DNA of 64,000 nucleotides, taken from the NCBI GenBank assembly GCA_027064425.1, contig JAMOPO010000015.1:365959-429958 (forward strand). The letters run 5' to 3'. Source of the stretch: Methanobacteriota archaeon. GTDB lineage: Archaea; JAADCQ01; Methanopyri; Methanopyrales; Methanopyraceae. Below are positions 60,226-64,000 of this stretch, piece by piece. Positions within the stretch are counted from its first letter, which is position 1. Each line of letters opens with the position of its first letter. Made by a program: the position numbers and the translations under genes. The notes beneath the pieces are model-generated. The model made no database searches. It saw only the letters and a program-made list of their open reading frames with translations, and was not told where the DNA came from.

Positions 60226-61093
60226 CGAACGGCTCGGCAGGGCCTTGCTGGAAACGGTGGAGAGGGACGATCCCGAGCCGTTCATCGAGGCCGTTCGGGA
60301 GCTCGAGCCCGACCCGGAGGAGCTGGAGCGGTTCCTGGAGGCGCTGAAAATTCAGCGGGAAAAGGGACGCGTCTCGGAGGAGACGGTGAGGGTCGTGGAG
60401 GAGGTCGTCGAGAAGGCGGGTGGAAGGAGGGAGCGCGGGGAGCTCCCGGAGACGGACCCGCTGGCTGAGTACGCGGGCGTGGACCGGGTCCTGGGCACCA
60501 TCATGACGGGGAAGGAGGCGGACGTCCTGCTCGCGGAGAAGAGGGGAAGGAAGGTCGCACTGAAGGTCTACCGAGCGTTCACAGGCCGGGAGGAGAAGCG
60601 CGAGGAGCGGGCCTACAGGACGGAGGACGGTGAGGTCGTCCGCCGCGTGGAGCGGGGTGACGCGGCCCTCCGTGAGTTCTCGCGACTCAAGCGGGCTTAT
60701 GAGGCCGGGGTTCGGGTCCCCGAACCCTACGACGCCCGGCCCGGAGTCATCGTGATGGAGTACATCCCCGGTGAGCCCCTGTACCGGGCCCCGGACTTGG
60801 AGGATCCCGAGGCGGTCCTGGACGATCTGGTGAGGCAGGTGGAGCGGCTGGCGGTCAAGGCGGAGCTGGTCCACGGGGATCTGAGCGCGTTCAACGTGCT
60901 CGTGAGCGACGACGAGGTGCCCTACATCATCGACCTCTCCGAGGCGAAGGGCGTTAAGGAACCCGGGGCGATGGAGCTGCTACGGCGGGATGTGGAGAAC
61001 CTCGTGGACTTCTTCAACCGAAAGTATGACGTCTCCAGGGACGTCGACGAGGTGGTGGAACGGGTGAGGGAACGTGTTTACGGTGATCGGTGA
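60212..61093 (+). CDS. rio1: RIO1-type atypical protein kinase
   Basis: A 293-residue RIO kinase: an N-terminal helical region, GTIMTGKEADVLLAEKRGRKVALKVYR (ATP loop, STGKEA-like, and Lys), catalytic loop LVHGDLSAFNVLVSDD, metal loop YIIDLSEAKGVKEP. RIO1 functions in small-subunit maturation. GTG start overlapping pncB. It overlaps ribK by 20 bp. Confidence 0.93.
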   Translation: MSEISERLGRALLETVERDDPEPFIEAVRELEPDPEELERFLEALKIQREKGRVSEETVRVVEEVVEKAGGRRERGELPETDPLAEYAGVDRVLGTIMTGKEADVLLAEKRGRKVALKVYRAFTGREEKREERAYRTEDGEVVRRVERGDAALREFSRLKRAYEAGVRVPEPYDARPGVIVMEYIPGEPLYRAPDLEDPEAVLDDLVRQVERLAVKAELVHGDLSAFNVLVSDDEVPYIIDLSEAKGVKEPGAMELLRRDVENLVDFFNRKYDVSRDVDEVVERVRERVYGDR

Positions 61094-61505
61094 GTACGTC
61101 CGCGGGCTCGGCGAGGGACGGAAGTACGTCAGCATGCCTTATTACCGGGAGGAGATCCGCAAGATCACCGGCGAGGACCCGTTCCCGGGCACGTTCAACG
61201 TGCGGGTGGGGAGGGAGGAGTGGCGAGCGCTGCTGGAGGTGGCGGAGTCGAAGGGTTACCGGATCGAGCCCCGAGGTGATCTCGGCGGAGCGTGGCTGTA
61301 CCCGTGCGCCGTGAACGGTGTCCGGGCGTGGATGGTGTTCCCGGACCTAACCGAGCACCGGGATCAGGTCGAGCTGATTTCCGGTCTCGAGCTCCGCAGG
61401 ACGCTGGGAGTGCTCCCGGGAGACCCCGTCAAAATCAGGGTCTGGGGCCCGAAGTCTTGGCGGATCTGGCGGGAGACAAGCTGCGAGAGATCAAGCGGGC
61501 GCTGA
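61074..61505 (+). CDS. ribK: CTP-dependent riboflavin kinase
   Basis: A 143-residue RibK of the archaeal CTP-dependent type: GLGEGRKYVSMPYYREEIRK (nucleotide loop), FPGTFNVRV, AWMVFPDLTEHRDQVELISGLELRRTLG. The core ends near 61440; the last about 20 residues lie inside the next gene. It makes FMN. It overlaps ribB by 49 bp, consistent with the two forming a riboflavin unit. Confidence 0.9.
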   Translation: MFTVIGEYVRGLGEGRKYVSMPYYREEIRKITGEDPFPGTFNVRVGREEWRALLEVAESKGYRIEPRGDLGGAWLYPCAVNGVRAWMVFPDLTEHRDQVELISGLELRRTLGVLPGDPVKIRVWGPKSWRIWRETSCERSSGR

Positions 61506-62158
61506 AGCGCGGCGAGCCCGTGCTCGTGTTTGACTTCGAGGATCGCGAGGGCGAGACCGACGTGATGCTCTGGGCCCCCAAGGTGGAGCCGGAGCACGTG
61601 GCGTTGCTGCGCGAGCGGGCCGGAGGCCTCATCTGCGCGGTCTTACACCCGGAGCACGCCGAGGAGATCGGGCTCCCTCACCTCGTGGACGTGTACCGGG
61701 CGGCCAGGGACGAGTTCCCGCTCCTGCGTGAGACCTGGCCGGACGACATCCCGTACGACGAGCGGTCCACGTTTTCCATCACGATCAACCACCGCGACAC
61801 GTTCACCGGCGTCACGGACGAGGACCGAGCGCTGACCATCCGGAAGCTCGCGGAGTTCTTCGAGCGGGAGCACGAGGATCCCGTCCGCGAGTTCGGCCGT
61901 GAGTTCCGGTCGCCGGGCCATGTGCACCTGCTGCGACCATTCGACGGGCTCTTGGACGAGCGGCAGGGTCACACCGAGCTCACGGCGGCGCTGCTCGAGA
62001 TGGTCGGGTTGGAGCCTAAGGTGGCCGTCATCTGCGAGATGCTGGAGTCCGGCGGGGGTTCCCTGCCGCCGGATCGGGCCCGGGACGTGGCCGAGGAGCT
62101 CGACGCCCCGTTCGTGACCGGGGATGAGATTCTCCAGGCGTGGAGGAGGCGCCGGTAA
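61457..62158 (+). CDS. ribB: 3,4-Dihydroxy-2-butanone 4-phosphate synthase
   Basis: A 233-residue RibB: VLVFDFEDREGETDVMLWAP is the Mg-binding acidic loop, FSITINHRDTFTGVTDEDRALTIRKL the ribulose-phosphate site, and SPGHVHLLRPFDGLLDERQGHTELTAAL the second half. It makes the four-carbon precursor of riboflavin. TTG at 61457 is chosen; the longer frame (from 61292) reads ribK in another frame and is not conserved. Confidence 0.93.
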   Translation: MADLAGDKLREIKRALKRGEPVLVFDFEDREGETDVMLWAPKVEPEHVALLRERAGGLICAVLHPEHAEEIGLPHLVDVYRAARDEFPLLRETWPDDIPYDERSTFSITINHRDTFTGVTDEDRALTIRKLAEFFEREHEDPVREFGREFRSPGHVHLLRPFDGLLDERQGHTELTAALLEMVGLEPKVAVICEMLESGGGSLPPDRARDVAEELDAPFVTGDEILQAWRRRR

Positions 62159-62219
62159 TCCCCGACTCGGGAAAATGGAAAATGTGGAACCGTGGCTTCG
62201 GCAGCGGGGGGAGCGCAGC

Positions 62220-62813
62220 GTGAGGGGACCGGTCCTGGTCCTCGGCGTAATGCTCGTGCTCTCCGCCGCGGTTCCCGCGTACGCGCAGACGACCGCCGCG
62301 GCGGGTGGCGGTGGGGGAGCGACTCAGGCGGCACCGACCGTCCAGACCGCACCCGCCGGTGGTGGAGGCGCTGGGACCACCCAAACGGCCGCCCCGGCAC
62401 CGTCCGAGACGGGAGGAGGGAGCGCCTCCGCTCCTCAGGGATCGCAGCAGGGTCAGGGGCAGCAGGGAGGGAAGAAGAAGCCCGAGCCGAAGAAGAAGCA
62501 CGTAGGACAGCAGAAGCGGTCTGCCGGGCCGGGCTTCGGCCGGCTGATCGGAGAGTACAGGTACTACACGATGGCCGCAGCGGTGGGCCTCATGGCGCTG
62601 GCCGGCCTGGTGGGTTACGGAATGGTCAAGTTCGAGCGGGAGGCCGCTCGGCGGGAGTCCGAGGAGGAGTCTCGGGCTCGGAGGTTCGGAAGGAGGTCGG
62701 CAGGGCGCGAGGAATCAGACGAGTCAAGGCCCAAGCGCCCCTCCACGATCGAGAGGTCCGATGAGGAGGTGGAGAAGGTCAAGCGACTCTGGGAGCAGCT
62801 GAGGGAGGAGTAG
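62220..62813 (+). CDS. Secreted or surface membrane protein with a Gly/Gln/Thr-rich region
   Basis: A 197-residue protein: a signal peptide (VLVLGVMLVLSAAVPAYAQ), about 85 residues of Ala/Gly/Thr/Gln/Pro low complexity, a Lys-rich patch (KKKPEPKKKHVG), then a transmembrane helix (YYTMAAAVGLMALAGLVGYG near residue 118) and a charged cytoplasmic tail. Function unknown; possibly a surface attachment or chaperone-like protein. GTG at 62220 after GGGGGGAGC is chosen. Confidence 0.6.
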   Translation: MRGPVLVLGVMLVLSAAVPAYAQTTAAAGGGGGATQAAPTVQTAPAGGGGAGTTQTAAPAPSETGGGSASAPQGSQQGQGQQGGKKKPEPKKKHVGQQKRSAGPGFGRLIGEYRYYTMAAAVGLMALAGLVGYGMVKFEREAARRESEEESRARRFGRRSAGREESDESRPKRPSTIERSDEEVEKVKRLWEQLREE

Positions 62814-62826
62814 GGGAGTCGTCGCG

Positions 62827-63213
62827 ATGGCCCTCAGGTGCCCTCGGTGCGGCGGCCCGGTGCGTCCGCACATGGAGATCCTCGAGTGTGAGGAGTGTGA
62901 CTGGACGAAGGAACTGGACAGCAAGCCCAAGCGCACCACCAGGCTCAAGTGGATCAAGGAGTACGCCGTCCGCATCCTTCGGGAGGAGTTCGACGACTGC
63001 GGTGTGGTGAAAGCGTTCGTTCGGGGCCCCCGCGGGCCCAAGGGAGCGGAGTACTTGGCGGCGACGGTGTACGTCGAGGACCACCACAAGGCGATCGGGA
63101 AGGAGGGCGAGCGGGTGAAGGAGGTCGAGGAGAAGCTGCGGGAAGTCTGCGAGGAGCTGGACGTGCCTCCCATCCGCATCACCATTCAGCCGGCTTCCCA
63201 AGCCCCGGACTGA
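62827..63213 (+). CDS. Small zinc-ribbon protein of unknown function
   Basis: A 128-residue protein: an N-terminal zinc ribbon CPRCGGPVRPHMEILECEEC (Cys at 5, 8, 22, 25), then a compact alpha/beta domain with FVRGPRGPKGAEYLAATVYVE and IRITIQP. No family recognised. It lies 13 bp after the surface protein, perhaps in the same unit. Confidence 0.6.
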   Translation: MALRCPRCGGPVRPHMEILECEECDWTKELDSKPKRTTRLKWIKEYAVRILREEFDDCGVVKAFVRGPRGPKGAEYLAATVYVEDHHKAIGKEGERVKEVEEKLREVCEELDVPPIRITIQPASQAPD

Positions 63214-63323
63214 CGTCCGGTGCGGTGGGCTTCTTTTTCCAGTCGAGGCGGTCGCTCCGGCGCCGCGCCCCACCTCCGGCTCACTCATTCTCGCGCCCGG
63301 GGCGCGCGTTGGGGTCGCAGCGC

Positions 63324-63331
63324 CTTTTTAA
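63324..63331 (+). promoter_or_regulatory. TATA box in the non-coding region before atwA
   Basis: CTTTTTAA in CGCCTTTTTAACGTGCG is a good TATA element with only GC-rich sequence around it. Transcription would begin near 63355, about 330 bp before the atwA start, so the transcript begins with a long non-coding stretch. Confidence 0.5.
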
Positions 63332-63349
63332 CGTGCGAGCGCGCACCCG

Positions 63350-63686
63350 GCGCGGGGCGCTCGCGGATCATCGCCAGGCTCTCGGGCCCGTACACCGCCG
63401 GGAACGACGCGGGAGCGTGGACGGCTCGTGCGCAGGATCGGAGGACGAGCTAACCCGCCGCTGAAGGAGCCCGCGAAACGCGGGAGTGGCCGTTGGGTCT
63501 CCGCCTCCCTGGGGCTCCGAACGGGCTGGTAACGGCATCGCGAGCTCGTTGGGGTGGTGTTGAGGAGCGGGCTCGCCACCCGCCTCGCGTTCCTAGGCTT
63601 CCGAGCCGGGTGGCGCACTAGGTGGCTAGGTCGAACCTCGCCGGGGCGCCGCGCGGGCTCCTCACTGCGCTCAGGGGGCGAGCGGC
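63350..63686 (+). ncRNA. Candidate structured non-coding RNA upstream of atwA
   Basis: The 473-bp gap 63214-63686 has no plausible protein frame (the minus-strand frame 63328-63618 is Arg/Pro-rich junk). Downstream of the TATA box it contains strong stems, e.g. CCCGCG-AAA-CGCGGG (63471-63485), a helix GGAGCC/GGCTCC enclosing that region, and GCCACCCG with CGGGTGGC (about 63577-63617). It could be a stable RNA or a structured leader of atwA. It is not SRP RNA by its conserved motifs, nor RNase P RNA, which is elsewhere. Confidence 0.4.
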
Positions 63687-64000
63687 TTGTCCTCCGCCGT
63701 GGTAGTGGAGGGACTGAAGAAGGTTTACGAGACGGAAACCCGGGGCAAGGTCGTGGCGCTGGACGGGCTGGACTTGGAGGTTGAGGAGGGTGAGATCCAC
63801 GGGATCTTGGGTCGGAGCGGTGCGGGCAAGAGCACCCTGATTCGGATCTTGCGAGGGGCGGAGCGGTTCGACGAGGGCAGGGTAGAGATCTGCGGGATCG
63901 AGCTGACGCCGGACGCGCCGAAGTCCAGGTTCACCGAGGTGAGGAAGGTCACCGCGATCCACCCGCAGCGAGAGTTCGGTCTGTGGCCTGAAACCGCGGC
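63687..64000 (+). CDS. atwA: Methyl-coenzyme M reductase activation protein A2 (ABC ATPase), 5' part
   Basis: The first 104 residues of an AtwA: VVVEGLKKVYETETRGKVVALDGLDL, Walker A GILGRSGAGKSTLIRILRG near residue 44, and VTAIHPQREFGLWPE, a signature of the A2 component. AtwA is a twin-ABC ATPase required to activate the nickel cofactor F430 of methyl-CoM reductase. The gene runs off the window. Start is TTG at 63687. Confidence 0.9.
   Translation, partial: MSSAVVVEGLKKVYETETRGKVVALDGLDLEVEEGEIHGILGRSGAGKSTLIRILRGAERFDEGRVEICGIELTPDAPKSRFTEVRKVTAIHPQREFGLWPETA

Noticed and set aside
63328-63618. Minus-strand 96-residue frame upstream of atwA
   Set aside because: Composition (Arg/Pro/Ser) is that of shadow frames in GC-rich DNA, no motifs, and a TATA box faces the other way.
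63350-63686. Possible SRP (7S) RNA
   Set aside because: The conserved SRP domain IV sequence and the expected long complementary ends are not present.

Overview
The window is chromosomal DNA of a hyperthermophilic methanogen, almost certainly Methanopyrus (M. kandleri or a close relative). The DNA is GC-rich, gene-dense and uses TTG and GTG starts heavily. It encodes the large subunit of a two-subunit reverse gyrase, an arrangement known from Methanopyrus. It also encodes H2-forming methylene-H4MPT dehydrogenase (Hmd), F420-dependent methylene-H4MPT dehydrogenase (Mtd), and a tRNA gene with C instead of U at position 8, the hallmark of the Methanopyrus C-to-U tRNA editing system. No CRISPR array, insertion sequence or prophage was seen.

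Layout. 1-2.8 kb: homocitrate/isopropylmalate synthase tail and homoaconitase subunits (coenzyme B precursor pathway). 2.8-4.7 kb: an ABC exporter. 4.8-16.8 kb: macro-domain protein, reverse gyrase RgyB with tRNA-wybutosine enzyme Taw3, two radical-SAM proteins, a circularly permuted GTPase, RNase P RNA on the minus strand (14.87-15.33 kb) and an RNA m5C methyltransferase. 16.8-27.5 kb: a surface protein, tRNA-Gly, a DUF505 protein, NreA, a KaiC-like ATPase, Pelota, GTPases, SepF, 2-phosphoglycerate kinase and a ZPR1-like protein. 27.5-34.8 kb: the distal ribosomal-protein (spc) operon, L19e-L18-S5-L30-L15, then secY-adkA-DUF106-L34e-cmk and a nucleoside phosphorylase. 35-44.5 kb: an [Fe]-hydrogenase island with hmd, hcgC, hcgD, hcgA, hcgG and hcgB on the minus strand, and mtd and hcgE diverging beside it. 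46-51 kb: a TIP49-like AAA+ ATPase, an intein-containing RFC small subunit, RFC large subunit and L12. 51-64 kb: GTPases, small heat-shock protein, RtcA, MarC, a frameshifted Rad3-like helicase, NAD and riboflavin biosynthesis genes, a RIO kinase, surface proteins, and the start of the McrA2-like activator AtwA.

The most unusual structure is a family of four near-identical intergenic palindromes (9-bp arms TCGTTACGA/TCGTAACGA, 3-nt centre; 12-bp perfect arms in one copy). Each lies 5-20 bp past the 3' end of a transcription unit, including rnpB and tRNA-Gly. Several intergenic regions also hold candidate guide RNAs: one H/ACA-type and three C/D-type, with CCGA where CUGA is expected in some D or D' boxes. 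A promoter-preceded GC-rich non-coding stretch lies upstream of atwA. How the parts fit: hmd with hcgA/B/C/D/E/G makes and uses the iron-guanylylpyridinol hydrogenase, and Hmd plus Mtd together can reduce F420 with H2. RgyB, RFC, NreA and the TIP49-like protein serve genome maintenance at high temperature. Pgk2 feeds the cyclic 2,3-diphosphoglycerate thermoprotectant pathway.
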